Below, piece by piece: positions 43,567 through 52,650 of a DNA stretch of 64,000 nucleotides. The translations under genes were made by a program, and so were the position numbers. The DNA comes from Myxococcales bacterium (lineage in GTDB: Bacteria > Myxococcota_A > Polyangia > Fen-1088). Where the stretch lies: the NCBI GenBank assembly GCA_022184915.1, contig JAGTJU010000007.1:173327-237326 (forward strand), written 5' to 3'. Below the pieces are notes generated by a model, which was given only the letters and a program-made list of their open reading frames with translations, was not told the DNA's origin and ran no database searches. Each line of letters begins with the position of its first letter. Positions within the stretch are counted from its first letter, which is position 1.

Positions 43567-44618
43567 GCCCGATCTCCCACCCGACGCAGGCCCAAGCCCA
43601 CCGCCACCGTGGCCTCGGGGGCGTGCTCGTGAAGGAAGCCCATGTCGAACTTCTTCTCGTCGACGATGAACCGTCGAAAGGGATCCATCACCTCGACAGG
43701 CACCTTGGCTCGGGACTCGAGCGCCCTCTGTAGCGACGGCACCTTACAGGCCCCTCCACAGAGGTAGATCTTCGTCACGGAGACGTCACCGGCAGTCGCC
43801 AGGAAGAAGTCCAAGGAGCGCTGGAACTTCCCGGCCATGCTTTCCGCCACTTCGGCCAGTACGGCTTCCACCTCGTGGGGAATGACCTCGTGGGCCGCAT
43901 CGCCTATGGAACCGATTTTCCACGCCTCCGCCTCTTCGCGGCTCACGTTGAGGCGCTTTTGAATCTCTTCGGTGAAGGCGTCACCGCCCATGGTCACGTC
44001 GCGCGTGAAGGCGCTCGTTCCTCCCGCCACGATGTTGATGTTCGACAGGGCCGCCCCGACGTTGACCAGCACCACCGCCTCGTCTTGCGGCAAAGAGTAG
44101 GCCACCTCGAAGGCGTTCTGTACCGAGAATGCCGCCACCTCCATCACGGAGGGCTGAAGCTTCGCCTCACGCACCACCAGGGAGTAGTCCTCCACCACTT
44201 CCTTTTTGGCGGCCACCAGCATCAGGTCCATCTGGCCCTGGCCGTTGCTCTTGTTCAGGATCTCGTGATCCAGGTGCACGTCGTCTTTCGAGAACGGGAT
44301 GTGGTGCTCGGCCTCCCAGGGAATCTGCTCTTCCAGCTCGTCGGGGGTCATCTCGGGCACCTGGATCTTCTTGATGATCACCGAGTGCCCTGAGATGGCG
44401 GTGGCCACGTCCTTCTGCCGGATGCGAAGGTTGTCTCGGAGGCGACGGATGGCCTCCACGACGGCGGCTTGGTTCATGATCGCGCCATCGACGATCGTCT
44501 CGGACGGCAAGAGCTCTATCCCAAAGTTCACCAGGTGGATGCCGTCGGAGGCCTCCTTGAGCTGAACCATCTTTATCGAGCTCGAGCCGATGTCGAGACC
44601 CACGCAATTGCGAGCCAT
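43563..44618 (-). CDS. pilM: Type IV pilus assembly ATPase-like protein PilM
   Basis: A 351-residue actin-like (FtsA/MreB-fold) cytoplasmic protein. The phosphate-1 loop VGLDIGSSSIKMVQL is at the N-terminus and the adenosine motif IYLCGGACKVPSL near residue 280. It binds ATP and the N-terminus of PilN and is the first gene of pilMNOPQ. GAGGGGAGGA just before ATG 44618 is a strong Shine-Dalgarno. A sigma-54 activator gene lies 136 bases upstream. Confidence 0.95.
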   Translation of the reverse strand: MARNCVGLDIGSSSIKMVQLKEASDGIHLVNFGIELLPSETIVDGAIMNQAAVVEAIRRLRDNLRIRQKDVATAISGHSVIIKKIQVPEMTPDELEEQIPWEAEHHIPFSKDDVHLDHEILNKSNGQGQMDLMLVAAKKEVVEDYSLVVREAKLQPSVMEVAAFSVQNAFEVAYSLPQDEAVVLVNVGAALSNINIVAGGTSAFTRDVTMGGDAFTEEIQKRLNVSREEAEAWKIGSIGDAAHEVIPHEVEAVLAEVAESMAGKFQRSLDFFLATAGDVSVTKIYLCGGACKVPSLQRALESRAKVPVEVMDPFRRFIVDEKKFDMGFLHEHAPEATVAVGLGLRRVGDRA

Positions 44619-44754
44619 GCGTCAGTCCTCCCCTCGTAGGCGCCCCTGCGCGAGGCGCTGCACGTTCGCTTCGCGAAGAAGCAAATCATTCGACCCGGAA
44701 ACACGAGGTACGCGTTCGGATCCATCGACGCTGGTGGGCGCGTATCGGTGACCT

Positions 44755-46245
44755 TCAGGCATCTGGCTCCTCCGCGCTCGGACGTGAGCCCCCCTTGGCT
44801 TCGTCGGCCAGCCCGTAGTCCTTGATTTTGTAGAGCAAAGCGCGGTGGGACACCCCCAGGAGGCCGGCCGCCCGGGTGCGGTTTCCGCCCGCCTCGGCCA
44901 GCGCACGCCGGATCGCCGCGACCTCAGCCCCCCGCACCGCGTCCTTGAGGGCCCATGACGTCGCGTCCTGTTCGACGGGGGGGGGCAACGCCTCGAAGGC
45001 TTCAGGTCCCAGGCAGTCCCCCTCAGCCAGCACCATCGCTCTTTCGAGAGCGTTCTCGAGTTCGCGCACGTTGCCCGCCCACGGGGCCGCGGCCAGTCCC
45101 GCAAGGGCAGACGGTGTCACGCCCTGGATCGCAAGCCCGAGCCGCTCGTTCAAGCGCCGGACCAAGTAAGCCACCAGGGCAGGGATGTCCTGCGGACGCT
45201 CGCGCAGAGCGGGCACCTTTACCGACACCACGTTGAGCCGGTAGAAGAGGTCCTCGCGAAACTGGCCAGCCCCCACGGCCTCGGCGAGTTCGCGCGCGGA
45301 CGCGGCGACCACGCGCACGTCCACCGGCACGGCCTTCTCGTCGCCCAGGCGCCGGACCTCACCTTCTTGAAGAACCCGCAGGAGTTTGACCTGCACACCG
45401 AGAGGTAGATCGGCGATTTCGTCGAGGAAGATCGTGCCGCCATGAGCCTCCTCGAAGAGCCCGCGATGATCCCTCGCCGCATCCGTGAAGGCGCCCTTGC
45501 GATGGCCAAAGAGTTCCGACTCCAGGAGCGAGGGAGGAATGGCCCCACAGTTGAGCGCGACGAAGGGCGCCGAGGCCCGGGGCGATAGTGCATGCAGCGC
45601 GCGCGCCACCAGTTCCTTGCCGGTACCGGATTCCCCCTGGACCAGCACGGTGGTCTTGAAGGTCGCGATCTTGCGAACGGTTCGGGCGAGCGTCTTCATG
45701 GCGGGGCTCGTGCCCACCATACCCGGCAGCGCATCGGACCCCGGCGCTTCGGCGAGACGCTGCCGCAGGTCACGGTTTTCTCGGGCCAGGCGCTCTCGTT
45801 CCTCGGCCTTTCTCAGCAACAGCACGAGCTCGTCACCCTCGAAAGGTTTCGACAGATAATCGTACGCGCCTCGCTTCATGGCCTCGATCGCCACGTCGCG
45901 GCTCCCGTAGGCAGTCATCACCACCAAGGTGGTGTCCAGACCCCGGGCCCGCACTTCGTCGACCAACTCCATCCCGCTGCGGCGAGGCATGCGGAGATCG
46001 GTAATCACGACGTCGAACGACTGATCCGCGAGCGCCACCAAGGCCGCGTCCACGTCCGCCGCGCACGTGGTATCGTAACCCTCCTTGCGCAACATGAGCT
46101 GCAGCATGTGCCGCACGCTCTCCTCGTCGTCGACGACCAGAACCTTGCGCCCTGGGCCGGCCGTCCGGAGGCGGCGCTCGAGGCCGGCGACGCGTGTCGC
46201 CCCCACCTCGTGCACGGCTTTCTCCGAGACCGCCGAAAGCATCAT
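44755..46245 (-). CDS. Sigma-54-dependent response regulator (NtrC family)
   Basis: A 496-residue activator. Receiver domain residues 33-150 with acidic pair D39-D40 and phosphoacceptor D83 (VVITDLRMP), a AAA+ domain with Walker A GESGTGKE and Walker B GTIFLDEIADL, and a C-terminal Fis-type helix-turn-helix (NRTRAAGLLGVSHRALLYKI). The loop that contacts sigma-54, normally GAFTGA, reads GAFTDA. ATG 46245 is preferred to 46296 because GGAGGG stands 8 bases upstream. Position beside pilMNOPQ suggests control of pilus genes, as PilR does elsewhere, but no sensor kinase gene is adjacent. Confidence 0.93.
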   Translation of the reverse strand: MMLSAVSEKAVHEVGATRVAGLERRLRTAGPGRKVLVVDDEESVRHMLQLMLRKEGYDTTCAADVDAALVALADQSFDVVITDLRMPRRSGMELVDEVRARGLDTTLVVMTAYGSRDVAIEAMKRGAYDYLSKPFEGDELVLLLRKAEERERLARENRDLRQRLAEAPGSDALPGMVGTSPAMKTLARTVRKIATFKTTVLVQGESGTGKELVARALHALSPRASAPFVALNCGAIPPSLLESELFGHRKGAFTDAARDHRGLFEEAHGGTIFLDEIADLPLGVQVKLLRVLQEGEVRRLGDEKAVPVDVRVVAASARELAEAVGAGQFREDLFYRLNVVSVKVPALRERPQDIPALVAYLVRRLNERLGLAIQGVTPSALAGLAAAPWAGNVRELENALERAMVLAEGDCLGPEAFEALPPPVEQDATSWALKDAVRGAEVAAIRRALAEAGGNRTRAAGLLGVSHRALLYKIKDYGLADEAKGGSRPSAEEPDA

Positions 46246-46501
46246 GGAACTGGCCCTCCGTTCGTTCAAACTGAACGGCAGGTGCAAGTCACCCACCGCC
46301 TCAGCTCTCTCTCTTCGGCCGGCGAGACGCTGCGGTTTAATCCGTTTTCATCCTAACTTTGCTGAACTCGGCAACTTTTTCCCGCCGCGTGGCCTTCCTG
46401 TCACTCCGCTTACGCTCTAAAATGTGGAAATCCGTGGAACCACACAATCACGTACAGCACATCAGGTTTCGACGCCTCCGCCCCAACCGAGGGCAGCAGC
46501 C

Positions 46502-47374
46502 ATGAGCTTCGCGGACGCCTGGGCGAAGGTGACGCGGGTGCCCCCGCAGGGCGACGGCGACGCCCGCCCCTTTTACATTCCGGGCCGGCCGGGGCGCGCA
46601 GGCATCGTGTGCCTGCACGGCTTGACGGGCACGCCCTTCGAGGTGCGGCCTTTGGCAGAGGCGCTTGCCCGCGAAGGTCACGCGGTGGCGGGGCCCTTGC
46701 TCGCCGGCCACGCCCGCACCCCCCAGGACCTGGTGCGCACGAAGTGGCCTGACTGGCTGGCGTCCGCAGAGGCTTCGCTCGACCACGTGCTGGAGGAGAC
46801 CGGCGGGGCGCCCGTGGCCCTGGTCGGGTTTTCGACAGGCGGACTGCTCGCGCTGCGCCTGGCCAGGCTACGTCCCTCCGCGGTCGGCGCGCTGTCCGTG
46901 ATCTCCACACCCTTGCGCATGAAGGCCTCGCAGGTGCGGGCGATCCGCTGGCTCAACCGCTTGCCAAAGCGCGTCTGCGAAAGCCCTCTGGGGTACGTTC
47001 CCAAATGGGGAGGGCCCGACGTGCAAGATGCTGCGATGAAGGGTCGCAATCCGGGGCTTCCCGTCATGCCCTTGCCAGCCCTCGACAGCCTGCTCGATCT
47101 CATGCAGGTGGTGCGTTTGGATTTGGCGTCGATCTCACAACCCACGCTGGTGGCGCACGGAAAAAAAGACCAGACCATTCCCATCGAGGACTCCCTCGAG
47201 ATCGCAGGTAGCCTCGGGTCTATCGACATCGAACGCCTCTGGCTTCCCCGCTCGGGTCACTTGGTGGGCATCGACGTCGAAAAGCACGTGCTGGCACAAG
47301 CTCTGGTCAAGTTCTTCGACCGCCATCTCGCGCCCATGGGTGGCGCCGCAGTGCCGAACCCCGGAGGCGGTTGA
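46502..47374 (+). CDS. Alpha/beta hydrolase (esterase/lipase type)
   Basis: A 290-residue alpha/beta hydrolase. The oxyanion region IVCLHGLTGTPFEVRP, the nucleophile elbow GFSTGG (serine nucleophile), a late acid in GKKDQTIP and the catalytic histidine in SGHLVGID follow the order of carboxylesterase/monoacylglycerol-lipase enzymes. No signal peptide is seen. The ATG at 46502 has GAGGG 8 bases upstream and drops a non-conserved 26-residue extension. It lies before glpK on the same strand, 72 bases away, and the release of glycerol from acylglycerols would suit that neighbour; this is inference. Confidence 0.9.
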   Translation: MSFADAWAKVTRVPPQGDGDARPFYIPGRPGRAGIVCLHGLTGTPFEVRPLAEALAREGHAVAGPLLAGHARTPQDLVRTKWPDWLASAEASLDHVLEETGGAPVALVGFSTGGLLALRLARLRPSAVGALSVISTPLRMKASQVRAIRWLNRLPKRVCESPLGYVPKWGGPDVQDAAMKGRNPGLPVMPLPALDSLLDLMQVVRLDLASISQPTLVAHGKKDQTIPIEDSLEIAGSLGSIDIERLWLPRSGHLVGIDVEKHVLAQALVKFFDRHLAPMGGAAVPNPGGG

Positions 47375-47446
47375 GCGACCCGGCCACGCGGGGAAGCGTG
47401 ACGATCTCTCCTCACGTCTGCTGTGCCCTGACGTAGACTCGCTTTC

Positions 47447-48961
47447 ATGTCTGCCCCCGCGCTCGTGGCCGCAATCGATCAAGGCACCACAGGCACGACC
47501 GTGTTGCTGCTCGACCCGCAGGAAAACGTGGTGGCCCGTGCGTACCGGGAACTTGCGCAGAGCTATCCCGCCCCGGGCTGGGTGGAGCACGATCCCGAGG
47601 CCCTGTGGCGCTCCGTCACCCTGACCCTGCGGGAGGCGCTGGCCGCGCTTCCCCACCCCGCTGCCGTGGCCGCCGTGGGCCTTACGAACCAGCGCGAAAC
47701 CGTGGTGCTCTGGGATCGGCACACCGGCGCGCCGGTGGCGCCTGCGATCGTCTGGCAGGATCGGCGCACGAGTGACGCTTGTGGGCGCCTCCGTGATGCG
47801 GGTTACGAGGGGCGCTTGCAGGCCCTGACGGGGCTGCTCATCGACCCTTACTTCTCCGCAACCAAGGTGGCGTGGCTGCTCGACGAGACGCCCGGGCTCC
47901 GGGCCCGCGCCGAAGCCGGCGAGCTGGCGTTCGGCACGATCGACAGCTACCTCGTCTGGAAGCTCTCGGGCGGGCGCTCACACGTCACCGACATGTCGAA
48001 CGCGGCCCGCACGCAGCTTTTCGACATCCATCGGCTCGCGTGGAGCGAAGAGCTCTGCCAGCTGTTCGGCGTTCCGCTCACCCTCCTGCCCCGCAGCGGC
48101 CCCTCTGCGGGTTGGCTGGCGCACCTCGAGGGCGTCGAGGGCCTGGACGATGGCATCGCCATTACGGGCATGGCGGGCGATCAGCAGGCGGCCCTCTTCG
48201 GCCAGGGGTGCGTAAACCCTGGGGATGCGAAGTGCACCTTTGGAACCGGATCGTTCCTGCTCATGAACGTGGGCGACAGCCCCGTGGTGTCGCAGCAGCG
48301 CCTGCTGACCACGGTGGCGTGGTCGGCCGCAGGCCACACCCAGTACGCGATGGAGGGCGGCGCCTTCGTATGCGGGGCGCTGGTGCAGTGGCTGCGCGAC
48401 GGGCTCGGCCTCATCGACAGAGCCGCCGAGGTCGAGGCGCTGGCGGCGTCGGTGCCCGACAGCGCCGGGGTCACCATCGTGCCGGCGTTCACCGGTCTTG
48501 GTGCGCCCCACTGGAAGCCCGAGGCGCGGGGCACCATCGGGGGTCTCACGCGGGGCACCCACCGCGGCCACCTGGCGCGCGCCGCGCTCGAAGCCATGGC
48601 TTTGCAGAACGTGGACATCGTGCGCGCCATGGAGGCCGACGCCGGCCGCAAGCTCACGGTGCTGCGGGTCGACGGGGGCGCCTCCTCGAACGACTTGCTC
48701 ATGCAGATCCAAGCTGACCTCCTGGGTGTGCCCATCGAGCGCCCGGCGATGCTCGAAAGCACGGCGCTGGGGGCGGGCCGCCTGGCCGCCGTGGGCGCCG
48801 GCCTCCGTCCCTGGCCGGGCGTCCCCGAAGACAAGATCACGGGCGGACTCACCCGGTTTTCGCCTCGCCTTTCGGAGCGAGATCGCCTTTCCGTTTACGA
48901 ACGCTGGCAAGACGCCGTGAGCCGCACCACGACCGAGAGGGCGCCCCGCGCAACCCCATGA
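47447..48961 (+). CDS. glpK: Glycerol kinase
   Basis: A 504-residue FGGY-family kinase that makes glycerol 3-phosphate. Signatures: AAIDQGTTGTTVLLLD, GLTNQRETVVLWDRHTG, GMAGDQQAALFGQ, TFGTGSFLLMNVG and RVDGGASSNDLLMQ. Length and order match the family. Its stop overlaps the start of the PP2C gene (ATGA, 48958-48961), an unusual partner. No glpF or glpD is present in the window. Confidence 0.95.
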   Translation: MSAPALVAAIDQGTTGTTVLLLDPQENVVARAYRELAQSYPAPGWVEHDPEALWRSVTLTLREALAALPHPAAVAAVGLTNQRETVVLWDRHTGAPVAPAIVWQDRRTSDACGRLRDAGYEGRLQALTGLLIDPYFSATKVAWLLDETPGLRARAEAGELAFGTIDSYLVWKLSGGRSHVTDMSNAARTQLFDIHRLAWSEELCQLFGVPLTLLPRSGPSAGWLAHLEGVEGLDDGIAITGMAGDQQAALFGQGCVNPGDAKCTFGTGSFLLMNVGDSPVVSQQRLLTTVAWSAAGHTQYAMEGGAFVCGALVQWLRDGLGLIDRAAEVEALAASVPDSAGVTIVPAFTGLGAPHWKPEARGTIGGLTRGTHRGHLARAALEAMALQNVDIVRAMEADAGRKLTVLRVDGGASSNDLLMQIQADLLGVPIERPAMLESTALGAGRLAAVGAGLRPWPGVPEDKITGGLTRFSPRLSERDRLSVYERWQDAVSRTTTERAPRATP

Positions 48962-49749
48962 CCCGCCCCAACGAAACCGTCCCGCCCCGTTCCCTGCACG
49001 TTGCAGCGCTCACCCATCGTGGGCTCGTGCGCGAGAACAACGAAGACGCCTTCGGCGCCCATCCGGACTTGGGTCTCTTCGTGGTGGCCGACGGCATGGG
49101 AGGACGCGCTGCCGGTGACGTGGCGGCACGGATCACCGTACAAGAGCTTTCGACCTTCTTCCTGCACCGGGTCTACAACACGCGGGCGCCGTGGCCCTTC
49201 GCCATGTCCAAACAGGCCTCGCTCGGTGCCAACATCCTGAACGTGGGTCTGAAGGTGGCCAACGCTTCGATCCGCGCGGCTGCGGCAAGGGACATCGAGC
49301 TGCACCGGATGGCGGCCACGGCCGTGGCGCTCGCGATCGGCCAAACGCAGCTGTGTGTGGCCCACGTGGGGGACGCGCGCGCCTATCGCTTTCGCGCGCA
49401 CAAGCTGACACGCCTCACCCGCGATCATTCGCTCATCGAGGAGATGCGGGCCGCGCGCGCCGACCTCGGCGACGAGGCGCTGGCGGCGATGGCCCCGAAG
49501 AACGTGGTCACACGGGCCCTGGGAACAAAAGACGAGGTCGAGCCCACCGTGTACCAGAACAGCTTCTCGCGGGGCGACCTTTATCTTTTGTGCTCGGACG
49601 GGCTTTGGGGCGAGGTCCCGGACGTTCGCATCGAGGACCTGCTCGAAGCCGCGACAGATCTGGGCGCCGCCTGCCAGGCGCTCGTGGACGCCGCCAACCG
49701 CAACGGGGGCCGGGACAACATCACCGTGGTGCTCTTGCGCGTGAACTGA
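48958..49749 (+). CDS. PP2C-type serine/threonine phosphatase
   Basis: A 263-residue PPM phosphatase. Metal-binding residues: R-x-N-N-E-D (LVRENNEDAFG), VVADGMGGRAAG, VAHVGDARAYRF, LLCSDGLWGE and NGGRDNITVVLL. It would remove phosphate from proteins modified by Hanks kinases, of which one lies at 7281-8636. It overlaps both neighbours: 4 bases with glpK and TGATG with the ArsA-like gene. Confidence 0.95.
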   Translation: MTRPNETVPPRSLHVAALTHRGLVRENNEDAFGAHPDLGLFVVADGMGGRAAGDVAARITVQELSTFFLHRVYNTRAPWPFAMSKQASLGANILNVGLKVANASIRAAAARDIELHRMAATAVALAIGQTQLCVAHVGDARAYRFRAHKLTRLTRDHSLIEEMRAARADLGDEALAAMAPKNVVTRALGTKDEVEPTVYQNSFSRGDLYLLCSDGLWGEVPDVRIEDLLEAATDLGAACQALVDAANRNGGRDNITVVLLRVN

Positions 49750-50906
49750 TGACGAACCCTCTCGATAAAAAGCGGGTGGTGATCTGCGCAGGGCCGGGCG
49801 GTGTGGGAAAGACCACCACCGCGGCGGCCTTCGGCGTGGCCGCTGCGCGCGCGGGGCTACGGACCGCGGTGGCCACGATCGATCCTGCGCCCCGCCTCGT
49901 GGATGCGCTGTCGCTGCCATCACTCGATGCCGAGCTTCGGCCTCTGCCTGCCGCAACCGCGGAACGACTCAACGTGCCCCCCAACCATCTCTTTGCCTCG
50001 CGCATCGACACCCGCCAAGCTTTCGCCGAGCTCGTAAGCGACTTTGCAGGTGATCCCGCGCGGCGGGAGCGCATTCTCGCGAACACCCTTTACCAGCAGA
50101 TCACCACCACGCTCACGGGCGCGCAGGAGTACGCCGCAGCGCTTTCCGTCACGAAGCTCTCCCAAGACCCGCGCTTCGACCTCGTGATCCTGGACACGCC
50201 ACCCGCTGCAAACGCCCTCGAATTTTTCGATGCACCGGGGCGCTTGAAGGCTGCCATCGAAAGCCCGCTCATTCGTTGGCTGTTGCCACACCCCTCACGC
50301 AAGCTCCTGCACGTGGCGCGCATCGGCTCCGGGGGAGGCGTGGTTCTGCGGGCGCTCTCGCGTCTGGTCGGAAGCCACTTTTTGGCAGACCTCGGCGCCT
50401 TTTTGGAGGACTTCCAGCCGGTGTTGGGCGGGCTTTCGAGCCGCACCCAAACGGCCCTGTCCGTCCTTCAGGGGCCGAACACCGTGGTGGTTGGCGTCTG
50501 CATCGCCGAGCCCCAGGCGATGGACGAAATGATCGGGTTTTCGAAGACGCTCGAGGGGCTCGGTATGGGGCCGCAGGCGTTCGTGGTCAACCGAACGATG
50601 CCCACACCCAAGCTGACCGATCCGGACGCCATCGCGCGGGCCCTCGACCGTGTGCCCGTCGTGCCCTGGAGCACGGCCGCCGCGCGTGCCACCGCCGTGC
50701 GCGCCGTTGCCGACGCCGCAGACACGGTGGCCCGGGTGGCCGCCCATCAAGAGCGACAGGCCCATAGACTGTCGACCACGTTTCCAGGACGGCGGGTGGT
50801 CAAGGTGCCCCTCTTGGCTGCCGGGGACAGCCCCCTGTCGCTGCTCGCAGCCACGGCGGCCAGTCTCAGTCAGTCTGGGCTTGCGCCCGGTGGCCGCAGC
50901 AGCTGA
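49749..50906 (+). CDS. ArsA/Get3-like ATPase
   Basis: A 385-residue single-copy ATPase of the ArsA/Get3 type. The deviant Walker A GPGGVGKTTTAAAFG is at residues about 15-29 with the signature lysine G-K-T; DTPPAANALEFFDAP is the switch/Walker B region. The C-terminal half is helical. It lacks the second ATPase copy of arsenite-pump ArsA, and no arsB or arsenic regulator is nearby, so arsenic export is unlikely; a targeting or chaperone role is more plausible. It is coupled to the PP2C gene (TGATG). Confidence 0.9.
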   Translation: MTNPLDKKRVVICAGPGGVGKTTTAAAFGVAAARAGLRTAVATIDPAPRLVDALSLPSLDAELRPLPAATAERLNVPPNHLFASRIDTRQAFAELVSDFAGDPARRERILANTLYQQITTTLTGAQEYAAALSVTKLSQDPRFDLVILDTPPAANALEFFDAPGRLKAAIESPLIRWLLPHPSRKLLHVARIGSGGGVVLRALSRLVGSHFLADLGAFLEDFQPVLGGLSSRTQTALSVLQGPNTVVVGVCIAEPQAMDEMIGFSKTLEGLGMGPQAFVVNRTMPTPKLTDPDAIARALDRVPVVPWSTAAARATAVRAVADAADTVARVAAHQERQAHRLSTTFPGRRVVKVPLLAAGDSPLSLLAATAASLSQSGLAPGGRSS

Positions 50907-50931
50907 GTCCGCAGCGTCCCCGCGGGGGGCG

Positions 50932-51399
50932 TCAGACGCGCGTTCGCGTGGCCAGAAGCGGCAGGCGACGCAGCTTGCGCTCGAGCGCGTACATGACTGC
51001 GGCTTGATGCTGTCGTTTGTGATCGTGACCAAACAGATGGCAAAGCCCGTGAATGGCCAGCCGCTCGAGCTCGGACACCAGCTTCTTGCCCGGGGCACGA
51101 CGGCGCGCTGTCTCGATCGAGATCACGATATCGCCCAGGTTCACGCCGTTGCCCGCCGGATCGGCTTCGCCACCCAGCTCTTGCAGATGAAAGCTGAGCA
51201 CGTCGGTCGCCCTGTCCATGGAGCGAAAATCCCGGTTGAGCGCCCGGATCTCGTCGTCATCGGTCAAGACCAACGTGCACGAGCTGCGCCGACGGCCAAG
51301 CGCCGCAAGGGCCGCCCGCAGGCGCTTTTCCACCCTGGCTCTCTCGGCGGGCGGCACCACCCCGCGCGCGCGGCCTCGAACCAGCGAATCGACAGGCAT
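50932..51399 (-). CDS. ybeY: Endoribonuclease YbeY
   Basis: A 155-residue zinc-dependent RNase of 16S rRNA maturation and ribosome quality control. LVLTDDDEIRALNRDFRSMDRATDVLSF and the zinc-binding H-x3-H-x5-H in AIHGLCHLFGHDH are diagnostic. The ATG at 51399 gives the usual family length; an ATG at 51465 with a Shine-Dalgarno would add 22 residues and overlap the phoH end. It follows phoH on the same strand, the conserved order of this pair. Confidence 0.93.
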   Translation of the reverse strand: MPVDSLVRGRARGVVPPAERARVEKRLRAALAALGRRRSSCTLVLTDDDEIRALNRDFRSMDRATDVLSFHLQELGGEADPAGNGVNLGDIVISIETARRRAPGKKLVSELERLAIHGLCHLFGHDHKRQHQAAVMYALERKLRRLPLLATRTRV

Positions 51400-51439
51400 A
51401 TGTTCAGAGCACCGTGGGTGCAGGATACCCCAAGCCCGC

Positions 51440-52573
51440 TCAAAGTGCAGCCGAAGGATTGTCATCCGGCCCACCCTCGTTCGGGGGCGCATCCTCGGTG
51501 GGGGCCCGCCCCGTCCCTTCCCGTGGCATCGGGTCACGAGGGCCGTTGGCCCGGCCGTTCTCCCGCATGCGGTGGCGTTCGTACGCGCGGATCACCTGCT
51601 GCACCAGAGGGTGCCGGACCACGTCGGCGTCCGTGAAGTACCGAAACGCGATGCCTGGCACGTTCCTCAGAATGTGAATCGCTTCCGCCAGGCCGCTCGG
51701 CCGGCCGTAAGGCAGATCCACCTGGGTCACGTCGCCCGTCACGACCGCCTGCGACTCGAAGCCGAGGCGGGTCAGGAACATCTGCATTTGTTCACTGGTG
51801 GTGTTCTGGGCTTCGTCCAGGATCACGAAGGCATCGTTGAGCGTGCGGCCGCGCATGAAGGCGATGGGGGCAATCTCGATGAGCCCACGGGCGATGAGCT
51901 GCTCGGCCTTTTCGCCGTCCATCATGTCGAAGAGCGCGTCGTAGAGCGGACGCAAGTAAGGCGAGACTTTCTCCTCGAGACTTCCTGGCAAAAACCCCAG
52001 CTTTTCACCTGCTTCCACGGCGGGACGGGTGAGGATGATGCGCTTGACCCGCTTTTCCATGAGCGCACGCACGGCAAGTGCCATGGCCAGGTAGGTCTTT
52101 CCGGTGCCCGCCGGACCGACACCAAAGACGATGTCGTGCTCTCGAATGGCGTCGACGTAGTGTTTTTGCGCGAGCCCCTTGGGCGCGATCGGGCGCGCCC
52201 GGTTGGCCACCAAGATGACCTCGGAGAGCACCTCCTGCACATCCGCGCCCCCATCGCCCCGCGCCACGCCTGCCGCCCGCCCCACGTCGTCCGTGGTCAA
52301 AAAGCGACCTGAACGCGCCAAGGGGAAGAGGCCGTCGAGCACCCGCCGGGCCATGCCCACCTGAGGGCCGGACCCCACGAGCGTGATCTCGTTGCCGCGG
52401 CTGTGAACCCGGGCGCCCGTCTCGCGTTCCAGGCGCTTGAGGTTGCCGTTGCGCTCGCCCACCAAGGCCAGCAGAACGCCGTTGTCGTCTATGACGAATC
52501 GATCCGTGACATTCACGGCCAGCTCGTCGCCTCCTGCGTCCGTTTGAGAAGTGCTCAAGGCCATGGAAAGCAT
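51440..52573 (-). CDS. phoH: PhoH-family ATPase
   Basis: A 377-residue protein with an N-terminal KH-like region ([20 protein letters not shown]) and a PhoH ATPase domain: Walker [14 protein letters not shown], Walker [12 protein letters not shown], and [20 protein letters not shown]. Family members couple ATP hydrolysis to RNA and act together with YbeY. A C-terminal hydrophilic tail of about 40 residues is present. ATG 52573 has GGGGG upstream. It is divergent from mazG across 77 bases. Confidence 0.93.
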   Translation of the reverse strand: MLSMALSTSQTDAGGDELAVNVTDRFVIDDNGVLLALVGERNGNLKRLERETGARVHSRGNEITLVGSGPQVGMARRVLDGLFPLARSGRFLTTDDVGRAAGVARGDGGADVQEVLSEVILVANRARPIAPKGLAQKHYVDAIREHDIVFGVGPAGTGKTYLAMALAVRALMEKRVKRIILTRPAVEAGEKLGFLPGSLEEKVSPYLRPLYDALFDMMDGEKAEQLIARGLIEIAPIAFMRGRTLNDAFVILDEAQNTTSEQMQMFLTRLGFESQAVVTGDVTQVDLPYGRPSGLAEAIHILRNVPGIAFRYFTDADVVRHPLVQQVIRAYERHRMRENGRANGPRDPMPREGTGRAPTEDAPPNEGGPDDNPSAAL

Positions 52574-52650
52574 GGTCCCCCCAAGCGACGTGCGCAACGC
52601 CCATCGCAAGCGCCCGGACAGCAAGAGCCGGTTGGCTATACTGGCTGCCC

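Noticed and set aside
46283..46298. Possible sigma-54 promoter (minus strand CGGTGGGTGACTTGCA) just before the activator gene
   Set aside because: The -12 TTGCA and the spacing fit, but the -24 element reads CGGT rather than TGGC, so the match is too weak.
49749..50906. Arsenite-pump ATPase (ArsA)
   Set aside because: Only one ATPase copy is present and no arsenic genes are near; called ArsA/Get3-like without a symbol.
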